DNA from: RGIG8748 sp045576175
GTDB taxonomy: Bacteria > Bacillota > Clostridia > UMGS1810
Assembly (NCBI GenBank): GCA_045576175.1
Contig: JAZNFW010000116.1
Span: 1 to 60,360 of the forward strand
DNA length: 60,360 nt
Direction of reading: 5' to 3'
Shown: positions 19,410 through 27,089 of the stretch, one piece after another
How positions within the stretch are numbered: the first letter of the stretch is position 1
Layout: each line of letters starts with the position of its first letter
Translations under genes and position numbers: made by a program
The notes under the pieces: generated by a model
The model's database searches: none
Told to the model about the DNA's origin: nothing
What the model saw: the letters and a program-made list of their open reading frames with translations, nothing else

Positions 19410-19564
19410 TTGAAATCTTAAAGTCTCTTAAGAGCAAACAATAAAGTATTAAGAAATTTTTGAGACATCTTAAAATGTACAATATAATGAATTTGCAGAT
19501 GTCAAAAGACTTTTGGTGTCAAATAAAAGGCAAATTTTTGGGAAAATTTTGTTAATATAGTGTA

Positions 19565-19593
19565 TTGCTACGGCATAACACTTGTGGTACAAT
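19565..19593 (+). promoter_or_regulatory. Sigma-A-type promoter for the second ceramidase-fold gene
   Basis: TTGCTA (19565-19570), a 17-bp spacer and TACAAT (19588-19593) sit 20 bases before the ATG at 19614, leaving a very short leader. About 50 bp upstream is the perfect inverted repeat CAAAAG-A-CTTTTG (19503-19515), a possible operator. The 204-bp gap otherwise shows no gene. Confidence 0.55.
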
Positions 19594-19613
19594 GTTTTAA
19601 AGGAGATGATTTC

Positions 19614-20906
19614 ATGTTTAAAATGGGTATGGCAAAAGAAGATGTTACACCTGAGTTAAATTGCCTACTCTATGGTTATCCCAGAGAGCGCAGAGCACAG
19701 AGAGTTATGGATCCTCTTTCTGTAGGCGCAGTTGTTGTTACAAACGGCGAAGAAACACTTTTGTTTTTCGGTGTTGATATATGTTCAATGAATATGGATG
19801 TATGCGATAAAATAAGAGAAAGAATTGGCGAGCAGCTTGGCATCGACAAAAAGAACATTATGTACTCCTGCATACACACACATTCTGCACCTGTTACTCG
19901 TAACTCACCGGGTTGGGGTGTAGCTGACTGGGATTATATAGACGGTACTCTTATCCCCAAGAGTGTAGAAGCTGCAAAGAAAGCTATGGCAACCATGCAG
20001 GAAGCTACTTTGGGCGTTGGCGTTATAGAAAGCCAGGTTGGTATCAACAGACGCCAGATAGAAAACGGCGAAGTTATATTAGGCCAGAAGATAGATGGCC
20101 CCTACGATCCGCACATGACTATGCTTACCTTCAAATCGCTTGAAGGCAAGGTAATAGGTTCTGTTATCCACTATGCTTGTCATCCCACAGTTGCAGGCTC
20201 CAACTTCTCTATCACAAGAGACTGGCCCAGCTACATGATAGACAGAATAGAAGAAGTTTCCGGTGCACCCTGTATGTATATAAACGGTGCCGAAGGTGAT
20301 GTAGGCCCTCGTCTTTCCAATGGCAGAACAACTGCAGACGAAAGCTACATTCCCGAAATTGGCATAAAGGCTGCAGACGATGCAGAAAAGGCATACAGAT
20401 CTATTACAGATTTCAAGGTGCCTGAACTTAAAGTTCATGCAGAAACAATCAAGTTCCCCTATGTTGAGATTCCCTCTCTCGAAGAAGTTGAAAGAGAAAT
20501 CGAAGCTATGGGTGACCCCGAGAAACTCGTGGCTACAGAAATCTCAAAACATACTCAGTACTGCAAGATAAGAGATATACATTTGTCGGGAGCAGAGCTT
20601 CCCGACCATCTGGATGTAGAGCAGACAGTTATAGCACTGGGTGAGCTTGCTATGGTACCGTTTGCATTTGAGGCGTTTTCAACACACGCTCTCAACTTAA
20701 GAAAGAATTCACCCTTTAAGGATACAATTCTTTTAGGCCTCACAGGCGGAAGCTACGGCTATCTTCCTACACTTGACCAGATAGAATTAGGTGGATACGA
20801 AATACAGTCCTTCCACGCGGCAAGCATACCGCAGTTTGATGATGACCTTGGCAGAATCATTGTAGAACAAAATGTAGAGTTATTAAAAAAATTATATAAT
20901 AAATAA
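19614..20906 (+). CDS. Neutral/alkaline ceramidase-fold hydrolase, tandem paralogue
   Basis: This 430-residue cytoplasmic paralogue of the preceding gene has the same landmarks: EDVTPELNCLLYGYPRERRA near the start, THTHSAP, HYACHPTVAG and GAEGDVGPRLSNG. It again has Gly where ceramidases have the catalytic Ser. The start is placed at ATG 19614, behind AAAGGAGATGATTTC. An earlier in-frame ATG at 19560 would overlap the promoter and adds 18 residues without family similarity. The strict conservation of the GDVGPRLSNG segment in both copies argues that the Gly is functional, not decay. Its own promoter sets it apart from the upstream copy, so the two may be expressed under different conditions. 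Confidence 0.75.
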   Translation: MFKMGMAKEDVTPELNCLLYGYPRERRAQRVMDPLSVGAVVVTNGEETLLFFGVDICSMNMDVCDKIRERIGEQLGIDKKNIMYSCIHTHSAPVTRNSPGWGVADWDYIDGTLIPKSVEAAKKAMATMQEATLGVGVIESQVGINRRQIENGEVILGQKIDGPYDPHMTMLTFKSLEGKVIGSVIHYACHPTVAGSNFSITRDWPSYMIDRIEEVSGAPCMYINGAEGDVGPRLSNGRTTADESYIPEIGIKAADDAEKAYRSITDFKVPELKVHAETIKFPYVEIPSLEEVEREIEAMGDPEKLVATEISKHTQYCKIRDIHLSGAELPDHLDVEQTVIALGELAMVPFAFEAFSTHALNLRKNSPFKDTILLGLTGGSYGYLPTLDQIELGGYEIQSFHAASIPQFDDDLGRIIVEQNVELLKKLYNK

Positions 20907-20921
20907 AAAGGAGAAATCAAA

Positions 20922-21752
20922 ATGGATGTAAAATCTAGACTCACAGCCTCCATATGGCCCTGGGGAACACAGACACCCGAACAGATGAGAGAAGCAGCAA
21001 AGGCAGTTAGCGAAATCGGCTACAAGTACTTCGAAAGCACAAAGTCCGCAATCCACGCTTTCAATATGGATTTGGACGCATACAAAGCAGTTCTCGAAGA
21101 GTTTGGCATTACTCCCGTAAGCTTCTACTTCCACCTTCCTCCCATTGAAGAGCAGGATGAATGGTTCAAGTATATCGAAGAAGAAATGGATTTCGTATCC
21201 AAGCTTGGTGTTACAAGAATCAGCCTCCAGGCTACATGGGGCAGACCCGAAGGTAATGTTCTTTCTCAGAAGCAGCTCGATGATGAGGTTGCTCTCATCA
21301 CACGCTTTGCAAAGAAAGCTAAAGAATACGGTATCACACCTAACCTCCATCCCCATCACAACACATGGATTATGTATGGTCCCGAAATTGACTACTTCAT
21401 GGAAAACATAAGCGAAGATCTCCTCGCTTTCTGTCCTGATACAGCTCACCTTATTGCAGGTGAATGTGATCCTGTTGAAGTTGTTAAGAAGTATGTTCAC
21501 CGTATTAAGTTTACACACTTCAAGGATATCATGGATGCAAATGTTGACTCCGAAGGTATCGCAGACAACGGTGTAGAAGTTTACAGTAACTTCTGCGAAC
21601 TTGGTAAGGGTAGCGTAGACTTCAAGGGCGTGTTCCAGGTTCTTAAGGATGCAGGCTACGAAGGTCCTCTTTGCGAAGAGCTTGATAAGGCTCCTGTTTC
21701 TAACGAAGAAACAGCAAAGAACAACTACGAATTCTTACTCAACAACTATTAA
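20922..21752 (+). CDS. Sugar phosphate isomerase/epimerase-type TIM-barrel protein (IolE-like)
   Basis: This 276-residue protein is of the xylose-isomerase-like TIM barrel family. Typical features are the early EIGYKYFE strand, NLHPHHNTW mid-barrel, CPDTAHLIAGECDP, HFKDI, and a late glycine-rich GKGSVDFKGVFQVL with LCEELDK at the end. Together these supply the usual Glu/Asp/His/Glu divalent-metal site. Members interconvert keto- and aldo-sugars, dehydrate keto-inositols or epimerise sugar acids; I cannot choose between these. AAAAAGGAGAAATC precedes ATG 20922, and the gene follows the ceramidase-fold gene by 15 bases, so it shares that transcript. It likely processes the monosaccharide released by the upstream hydrolases. 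Confidence 0.8.
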   Translation: MDVKSRLTASIWPWGTQTPEQMREAAKAVSEIGYKYFESTKSAIHAFNMDLDAYKAVLEEFGITPVSFYFHLPPIEEQDEWFKYIEEEMDFVSKLGVTRISLQATWGRPEGNVLSQKQLDDEVALITRFAKKAKEYGITPNLHPHHNTWIMYGPEIDYFMENISEDLLAFCPDTAHLIAGECDPVEVVKKYVHRIKFTHFKDIMDANVDSEGIADNGVEVYSNFCELGKGSVDFKGVFQVLKDAGYEGPLCEELDKAPVSNEETAKNNYEFLLNNY

Positions 21753-21762
21753 TATCTAAACA

Positions 21763-21795
21763 AAAAACCTCAAGTGCTATGCTCTTGAGGTTTTT
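21763..21795 (+). terminator. Intrinsic terminator after the GH3/ceramidase-fold operon
   Basis: A 12-bp stem, AAAAACCTCAAG (21763-21774) with its complement (21784-21795), closes a 9-base loop and ends in TTTTT. The A-run on the other side means it could also work on the opposite strand. Confidence 0.85.
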
Positions 21796-21823
21796 CTCTG
21801 CCTTATTCATTTTTGCAGGGAAT

Positions 21824-21881
21824 GAATTTATCCGTTCCGCTTTGTATGCACTGTTGAGGGCAGTGGATTTATCCATTCCGC
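21824..21881. repeat. Pair of 17-bp imperfect direct repeats
   Basis: GAATTTATCCGTTCCGC (21824-21840) and GGATTTATCCATTCCGC (21865-21881) differ at two positions and lie 41 bp apart between two convergent terminators. Function is unknown; it may be a fragment of an interspersed intergenic repeat. Confidence 0.5.
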
Positions 21882-21911
21882 CATAGCTTATTCACACATC
21901 CTTGCAAAAAC

Positions 21912-21944
21912 AAACCTGCTCGGTTCTGTCGTCCGGGCAGGTTT
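21912..21944 (-). terminator. Terminator of the sensor-kinase/response-regulator operon
   Basis: On the minus strand AAACCTGC pairs with GCAGGTTT (21912-21919 with 21937-21944) around a 17-base loop that has some internal pairing. It is followed by GTTTTTG, just after the kinase stop at 21953. Confidence 0.7.
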
Positions 21945-21952
21945 TTATCTGT

Positions 21953-23716
21953 TTATGAATTTTGCTGATTTTCAATGTTAAGCACTATCTCAACTGTAGT
22001 CAGATTATTCTGCGATTTAATATTAAGACCGTAATCGTGGCCAAATATAATCCGTATTCTGTGGTTAACATTCACAAGACCGATTCTCTTTTGTTCAAAT
22101 ATAGTATCCGACTTTAGCATTTCCTGAAGTTTTGAAAGCTCTTCCTTTTCTATTGTCTTGCCGTTGTTGCTTACAGATACTATGAGCTTGTTTTCTTGCT
22201 TTCTCGCTTTTATCTCCAGCCTTGCTGTTTCGTCAATGTTGTTGTGAAAACCGTGTGCAAAGGCGTTTTCCACTATAGGCTGCAGCATAAATTTAAGCAC
22301 ATTGTAGTTTAGAAGACTGTCGTCAATATCTGTTACCACATCTATGTCACAGCAGAACTTGAGCTTTTGAAGTTCGATGTATTTATTTACATAGCTTAGC
22401 TCATCTCTTAAAGTTACGAGGTATCTTTGCGTATCGAGCGCCTCGCGTATGAGCTGCGAGAGAATCACTATTGCGCGGCTTGCATCGCAGTCTTTTTTAA
22501 CCATATTCATAACCATCATATTTATAAGATTGAGAGTGTTGTGTATAAAGTGCGGGTTAAGTTGAGTCTGCAGTGCCACAAACTGTGCTTTTTTGAGTGC
22601 CGTCATATGCTCGGCAAGGTGCTTTTCAATGTTTTCACCCTTCGATAGTCTGGGTACTATGAGGCTGTTTATGTAGTAAAGCTCGTTGTAACTCTCATTT
22701 GAATTGGGAGCGTCTCCGCTTTTTTCATCTCCCACACCAAGTGCAGATGTAAGCTGTATTATAGATTCATAAAACTGCACCGAAAGAAAAACAGAAAGAA
22801 AAAAGGATAGTATAAGAACCACAATGCCTATTCCGATTAAAATTCCGGCAATAGTCAGATACTTCGAAAGACTGTTTGCACGCTCTGTGTACACATAGGT
22901 ATAAAGACCGCTTATATCTGTTTCAAAATACAAAGAAGATTTATTGCTTTTGTAAAACAGTTCACCATATTCATGATGAATGTTCTCAATACTTTTTCCT
23001 ACAAGAGAAAAATCACTCGAGTAAAACACATTACCGTCAGTGTCGCACAAAACCTGCACACTGGCTTTGCGTGCGCTTAAATCCATGGCGGCTTTTACCG
23101 CCTGAATATCCACATTGTACAGCACAATGCCTTCCATAACACCTTCATTCCACAAACCTCTTGCCACAATCACAGAGTCTTCGTATATATTAGGTGAAAG
23201 TGAACGGTTGTAGTACACAAAGTCGCTTCTTCCGGTATCTTTGTATAGCTTGTACCAACTCTGTACAAAAAAACTGTCTGTCGGAGCACTGCTTTGAGTA
23301 GACAGAACAAAATCCTTGCGGGGACTGTATAGGTGCACATTTGTAATGTACTGTGATGATATGCGGATATTGTCTATAAGCTTTGATGTAGCATACATAA
23401 GGGGATATTCACTGCCCGATATGACATTTTCGAGAGCGCAATAGGCGTGCACATCACCTGAATTGGAAAGCACAAGATGATTGTTTTCCACATCGGCAAA
23501 AATAGCTTCAAGAGAGGAGGATGTACGGTAGAGCGCACGACTGCGCTCACTTTCAACATCCTCCTCGTGTAAACGGAACATATAAAAGCACACCAGAGAG
23601 CTAAGTATCACAAGAGGTATAAGGATACAAACCACGGATTTGCGAAAATATTTAAAGAACACATTGTTTCTGCTGTATAATTTTACAAGATTAATATACT
23701 TTTTGGAAAAAAGCAT
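21953..23716 (-). CDS. Membrane sensor histidine kinase, YesM type
   Basis: This 587-residue protein has a transmembrane helix at about 28-47, a large extracellular sensing region, a second membrane helix at about 285-312, then a His-kinase domain of the His_kinase (PF06580) family. The phospho-acceptor His lies in LQTQLNPHFIHNTLNLI near residue 390. The ATP-binding domain has LQPIVENAFAHGF and GIGLVNVNHRI-like motifs (here RIGLVNVNHRIRIIFG). YesM-type kinases sense extracellular carbohydrate or binding-protein signals and phosphorylate an AraC-type partner. Its start overlaps the regulator's stop (TAATG), so the two are translationally coupled. The neighbouring ABC importer is the probable target. 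Confidence 0.9.
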   Translation of the reverse strand: MLFSKKYINLVKLYSRNNVFFKYFRKSVVCILIPLVILSSLVCFYMFRLHEEDVESERSRALYRTSSSLEAIFADVENNHLVLSNSGDVHAYCALENVISGSEYPLMYATSKLIDNIRISSQYITNVHLYSPRKDFVLSTQSSAPTDSFFVQSWYKLYKDTGRSDFVYYNRSLSPNIYEDSVIVARGLWNEGVMEGIVLYNVDIQAVKAAMDLSARKASVQVLCDTDGNVFYSSDFSLVGKSIENIHHEYGELFYKSNKSSLYFETDISGLYTYVYTERANSLSKYLTIAGILIGIGIVVLILSFFLSVFLSVQFYESIIQLTSALGVGDEKSGDAPNSNESYNELYYINSLIVPRLSKGENIEKHLAEHMTALKKAQFVALQTQLNPHFIHNTLNLINMMVMNMVKKDCDASRAIVILSQLIREALDTQRYLVTLRDELSYVNKYIELQKLKFCCDIDVVTDIDDSLLNYNVLKFMLQPIVENAFAHGFHNNIDETARLEIKARKQENKLIVSVSNNGKTIEKEELSKLQEMLKSDTIFEQKRIGLVNVNHRIRIIFGHDYGLNIKSQNNLTTVEIVLNIENQQNS

Positions 23717-24912
23717 TATTCATCCGTCTCCTCTTTAAACTGGTTTCTGTACTCTGCAGGGGTGTAACCTGTAAATCTTGTAAATATCTTGTAGAAATAG
23801 GGTATAGACCTGTAGCCTACATCCTCTGTAATGGCAGATATGGGTGAATTTGTAGACACGAGAAGCTCCTTTGCCTTTTCGGCGCGGTAGCGGTTTAATT
23901 CGTTTACAAATGTCTCGCCTGTCATCTTTTTAAAGTATGAGCAAAAGTACACACGGCTTAAGGAAATGTGCTTTGCAACATCCTCGAGCGAAAAATCCTC
24001 TTTGTAATTGTTGCGTATATATTCCATACTCTTTCGTATAATGGGGTCGTCTATATTCTGCTCTTTTTCGTTTTGCTCATATACAAAGTCCGAAAGTCTG
24101 TCCATATGACGCACATCTATGGATATATCATCAATAGAGAGCATCTGCTTAAGATTCGATTTTAATATGGTAAGATAGTTTTTGAGTTCAAATTCAAAGT
24201 CACTTCCCATGCTTATGGCAAGCACCTGAAAAGTGTTCTTTACATATGCAAACGATGAGCAGTAAAGCCCCATCTTGTTGCTTGCAAGGTAGGATATTGC
24301 ATTATATAGCTTGTCCCTGCCGTGCTTCCACACATTTGAAATGTAGTTTTCAAAGTTGTTTATGGTGATATGTATGCATGCACAGGGGTTTTCTGCATAA
24401 AAAGAGGGGATATTTATAGAAGAAAGCTTATCTTTAAGTTCTTCCAGAGATTTTATGTTGTTTAGCACAAGCTCGGAGAACACAAACTGCTGTTCAAGCA
24501 TTTCCAGATTGCTTGCAAAAAGATTTTCGCCGGAGCGCTTTTTAAGAAGACCATATGCTCTCTTTAAAAGCTCGTCTATCTGCGAATAGGTAAAGGGCTT
24601 TACAAGATATTCGCAAATATTAAGGTGTATAGCCTGCCTTGCATACTCAAAGTCGGAATGAGCGCTTATAAACACCACAAAAGGAGCGGGCGATTTCTCG
24701 TTACAAGCCTTGGCTATATCAATGCCTGTATATTTTGGCATTCTGATGTCGGTAAATACAAGGTCCACACGGTTGTTTTGTATGTACTCCATAGCTTTTT
24801 CGCTGTCCGAAAAGCTTTCCACAAGCGAAAATCCGTACTCTTCCCAGTTTATTAGGTTGCAAAACTGTTTGAGAGCCAGAGCTTCGTCATCAATTATTAT
24901 GAGCTTGTACAT
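23716..24912 (-). CDS. AraC-family response regulator, YesN type
   Basis: This 398-residue protein has an N-terminal receiver domain with the phospho-acceptor D55 in LVFTDIRMPK and the acidic pair D8-D9. A middle region of unknown fold follows, then a C-terminal AraC double helix-turn-helix (about 290-392; EDVAKHISLSRVYFCSYFKKMTG cut short here to its core, then DVGYRSIPYFYKIF). Activated YesN-type regulators switch on transporter and glycan-degradation genes. The divergent region to its right contains a palindrome and a direct repeat that I propose as its binding sites. One of these abuts its own promoter, suggesting autoregulation. An AGGAGGTGC ribosome-binding site precedes the ATG. Confidence 0.9.
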   Translation of the reverse strand: MYKLIIIDDEALALKQFCNLINWEEYGFSLVESFSDSEKAMEYIQNNRVDLVFTDIRMPKYTGIDIAKACNEKSPAPFVVFISAHSDFEYARQAIHLNICEYLVKPFTYSQIDELLKRAYGLLKKRSGENLFASNLEMLEQQFVFSELVLNNIKSLEELKDKLSSINIPSFYAENPCACIHITINNFENYISNVWKHGRDKLYNAISYLASNKMGLYCSSFAYVKNTFQVLAISMGSDFEFELKNYLTILKSNLKQMLSIDDISIDVRHMDRLSDFVYEQNEKEQNIDDPIIRKSMEYIRNNYKEDFSLEDVAKHISLSRVYFCSYFKKMTGETFVNELNRYRAEKAKELLVSTNSPISAITEDVGYRSIPYFYKIFTRFTGYTPAEYRNQFKEETDE

Positions 24913-24948
24913 AACGCACCTCCTTTAATTCAGTACGAGTTTCTACCT

Positions 24949-24977
24949 ATTATATATAGGGCGGTGTTGAAGTTAAA
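24949..24977 (-). promoter_or_regulatory. Candidate promoter for the response-regulator/kinase operon
   Basis: On the minus strand TTTAAC (24972-24977), 17 bp and a perfect TATAAT (24949-24954). The weak -35 fits an activator-dependent or autoregulated promoter. The palindrome starts at the very next base. Confidence 0.45.
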
Positions 24978-25003
24978 TAATATAGAGAACATTCTCTATA
25001 TTA
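24978..25003. promoter_or_regulatory. 26-bp palindrome, proposed operator
   Basis: TAATATAGAGAA and its exact reverse complement are separated by CA: 12-bp perfect arms. The half-site AATATAGAGAA recurs at 25086, next to the ABC promoter, pointing to one regulator, most simply the AraC-type response regulator encoded alongside. Confidence 0.65.
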
Positions 25004-25064
25004 CATTTTAAACATAGTTGTCAAAAATGTCAAATCTAAATTATGCAATTTTAATAATTTTCAT

Positions 25065-25097
25065 AATATTGAGAACTAAAAACTGAATATAGAGAAT
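25065..25097 (+). promoter_or_regulatory. Direct repeat of the regulator half-site, 21-bp period
   Basis: AATATTGAGAAC (25065-25076) and AATATAGAGAAT (25086-25097) are spaced exactly 21 bp, two helical turns. The second touches the -35 of the ABC promoter. Tandem same-orientation sites overlapping the -35 are typical of AraC-family activators. Confidence 0.6.
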
Positions 25098-25125
25098 TGG
25101 AATGATTTGAAAAAGGGCGTATAAT
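25097..25125 (+). promoter_or_regulatory. Sigma-A-type promoter of the ABC importer operon
   Basis: TTGGAA (25097-25102), a 17-bp spacer and a perfect TATAAT (25120-25125), 34 bases before the first permease ATG. The proposed activator site abuts its -35. Confidence 0.65.
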
Positions 25126-25159
25126 AATATTACGATTATATGACGAAGGTGAGGATGAA

Positions 25160-26128
25160 ATGAGTAAATCAACAACACATCAAGAGTTTGCACTTCAGCA
25201 GACAACCAAAAGAAAAAAATCCGGCATTAACAGCAAGCGTATATTCCAGTTGTGGACTATAGGCTTAATACCTATGATCATAGTTGTACTTACAAAATAT
25301 GTACCTATGTTTGGTATCACAATTGCATTCAAACGTTTCAACTACAGAGATGGTATCTTAGGTAGCCCTTGGGTAGGAATAGACAACTTCAAGTTCTTCT
25401 TCCAGTCTTCCGACTTTGCCCGTATCCTGAGAAACACTCTGGGTATGAATCTTATATTCATTGCAATCAATCTTATTACGGCAGTTGGTCTTGCGCTTCT
25501 TATGTACGAACTCACCAGCCGTCTTAAGACCAAGATATATATGACCATTATGATAACACCCCACTTCTTATCCTGGGTTGTTGTAAGTTACATGGCATAT
25601 GCACTCTTAGAGCCTACACACGGTATTTTAAACAATGTTATAGAGTCCCTTGGCGGCAAACCGATTGCATGGTACGCAGATGCAAGACCTTGGCCAATAA
25701 TACTTACCATATTCTACGTATGGAAGCATGTTGGTATGAACAGTATCGTTTACTACGCATCTCTTATGGGTATAGACAACTCCCTTATCGAAGCTGCGGA
25801 AATCGACGGTGCTAACAAGCGTCAGGTTATAAGACACATCATTATTCCCTGCTTGTTACCTCTTATGATTATCATGACAATCCTTGCAATAGGTAAGATC
25901 TTCCACTCTGACTTTGGTCTGTTCTATCAGATCCCCAGAAATGTAGGTAAACTCTTCGAAACAACCGACGTTATCGATACATATATCTTCCGTACAATGA
26001 CAGAAATCGGCGGCAAGATGGAAAACGGTACAGCAGTTGGTCTTGTACAGTCTATAGTTGCTCTTATACTTGTTCTTACTACCAACAAGTTAAGTAAGAT
26101 GATAGACAACGATTACGGTCTTATTTAA
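25160..26128 (+). CDS. Carbohydrate ABC transporter permease, LplB type
   Basis: This 322-residue inner-membrane permease has about six transmembrane helices. The cytoplasmic EAA-loop reads EAAEIDGANKRQVIRHIIIP, with the invariant Gly that docks to the ATPase. The long N-terminal extension and the KRFNYRDGILGSPWVGIDNF segment are typical of the LplB/PulM oligosaccharide uptake group. It pairs with the second permease 28 bases downstream and with the lipoprotein at 27090. Expression probably depends on the divergent two-component system. No ATPase gene is nearby, so a shared MsmK/UgpC-type ATPase elsewhere must energise it. Confidence 0.9.
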   Translation: MSKSTTHQEFALQQTTKRKKSGINSKRIFQLWTIGLIPMIIVVLTKYVPMFGITIAFKRFNYRDGILGSPWVGIDNFKFFFQSSDFARILRNTLGMNLIFIAINLITAVGLALLMYELTSRLKTKIYMTIMITPHFLSWVVVSYMAYALLEPTHGILNNVIESLGGKPIAWYADARPWPIILTIFYVWKHVGMNSIVYYASLMGIDNSLIEAAEIDGANKRQVIRHIIIPCLLPLMIIMTILAIGKIFHSDFGLFYQIPRNVGKLFETTDVIDTYIFRTMTEIGGKMENGTAVGLVQSIVALILVLTTNKLSKMIDNDYGLI

Positions 26129-26155
26129 TGGTGCACAGCAAGGAGGATTAGTATA

Positions 26156-27034
26156 ATGAATAAAAGGAAAAAGAGAGGACAATTTGTCCTCAACATAGTT
26201 TTAATATTACTGTGCGTTGTAGTTATAGCACCAATGGTACTCCTGGTAAGTGTATCTGTTTCCAGCGAAACGGACATAGCTATGAACGGATATTCATTTA
26301 TCCCCAGACAGCTTGACTTCTCTGCATACAAATTTGTATTCGAGAGCCCCGATGTTATTCTTCAGGCGTACAAAGTTACAATAATATATTCATTTATAGG
26401 TATGTTCTTGAGTATCCTCATTAAGTCCATGATGGCATATATGCTTTCGGTAAAGATATTCAAAGCAAGAAGAGTTATTTCTCTTCTCTTGTACTTCACA
26501 TCACTCTTCGGTGGCGGTATGATAGCAAGCTACCTTATCTACACACAGGTATACGGACTTAGCGACTCACCTATTATGTATGTATTGCCCGGTCTTGTTA
26601 GCCCCTGGTATGTATTTATGATTAGAACAAGCATGCAGGGTATTCCGGAAGAGATTTCCGAATCTGCATTTATGGATGGTGCATCCGAGTACAGAATTCT
26701 CTGGCAGATGATAATTCCACTCTGTAAGCCGGTTCTTGCAACAGTTGCACTCTTCACTTTCCTTGAAAAGTGGAATGACTGGTCCACCTCCATGGTTTAC
26801 ATACAGAACCCCAAACTCATGAGCCTTCAGTATCAGCTCCAGAGAATACTCCAGAACATTCAGGCTATGCAGAGTACAGAAAATACAGGTATTGCAATTG
26901 ACCTTAGCAAGATTCCTACAGAAACAGCTCGTATGGCAATGGCAGTTATAGTTGCAGGACCTGCACTTCTTATATTCCCGTTCTTCCAGAAGTACTTTAC
27001 AAAGGGCCTCACAGTAGGTTCCGTAAAGGGTTGA
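26156..27034 (+). CDS. Carbohydrate ABC transporter permease, YtcP type
   Basis: This 292-residue permease is the second half of the importer. It has six predicted membrane helices, starting with VLNIVLILLCVVVIAPMVLL cut at its edges, and an EAA-loop variant ESAFMDGASEYRILWQMIIP. The family usually pairs with LplB-type permeases and DUF3502-containing binding proteins, as here. AAGGAGGATTAG precedes ATG 26156. Confidence 0.9.
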   Translation: MNKRKKRGQFVLNIVLILLCVVVIAPMVLLVSVSVSSETDIAMNGYSFIPRQLDFSAYKFVFESPDVILQAYKVTIIYSFIGMFLSILIKSMMAYMLSVKIFKARRVISLLLYFTSLFGGGMIASYLIYTQVYGLSDSPIMYVLPGLVSPWYVFMIRTSMQGIPEEISESAFMDGASEYRILWQMIIPLCKPVLATVALFTFLEKWNDWSTSMVYIQNPKLMSLQYQLQRILQNIQAMQSTENTGIAIDLSKIPTETARMAMAVIVAGPALLIFPFFQKYFTKGLTVGSVKG

Positions 27035-27089
27035 TTTATTAGCCTTAGATATATTTTATATAAATTTAAAAAATGAAGGAGGAATTAAC

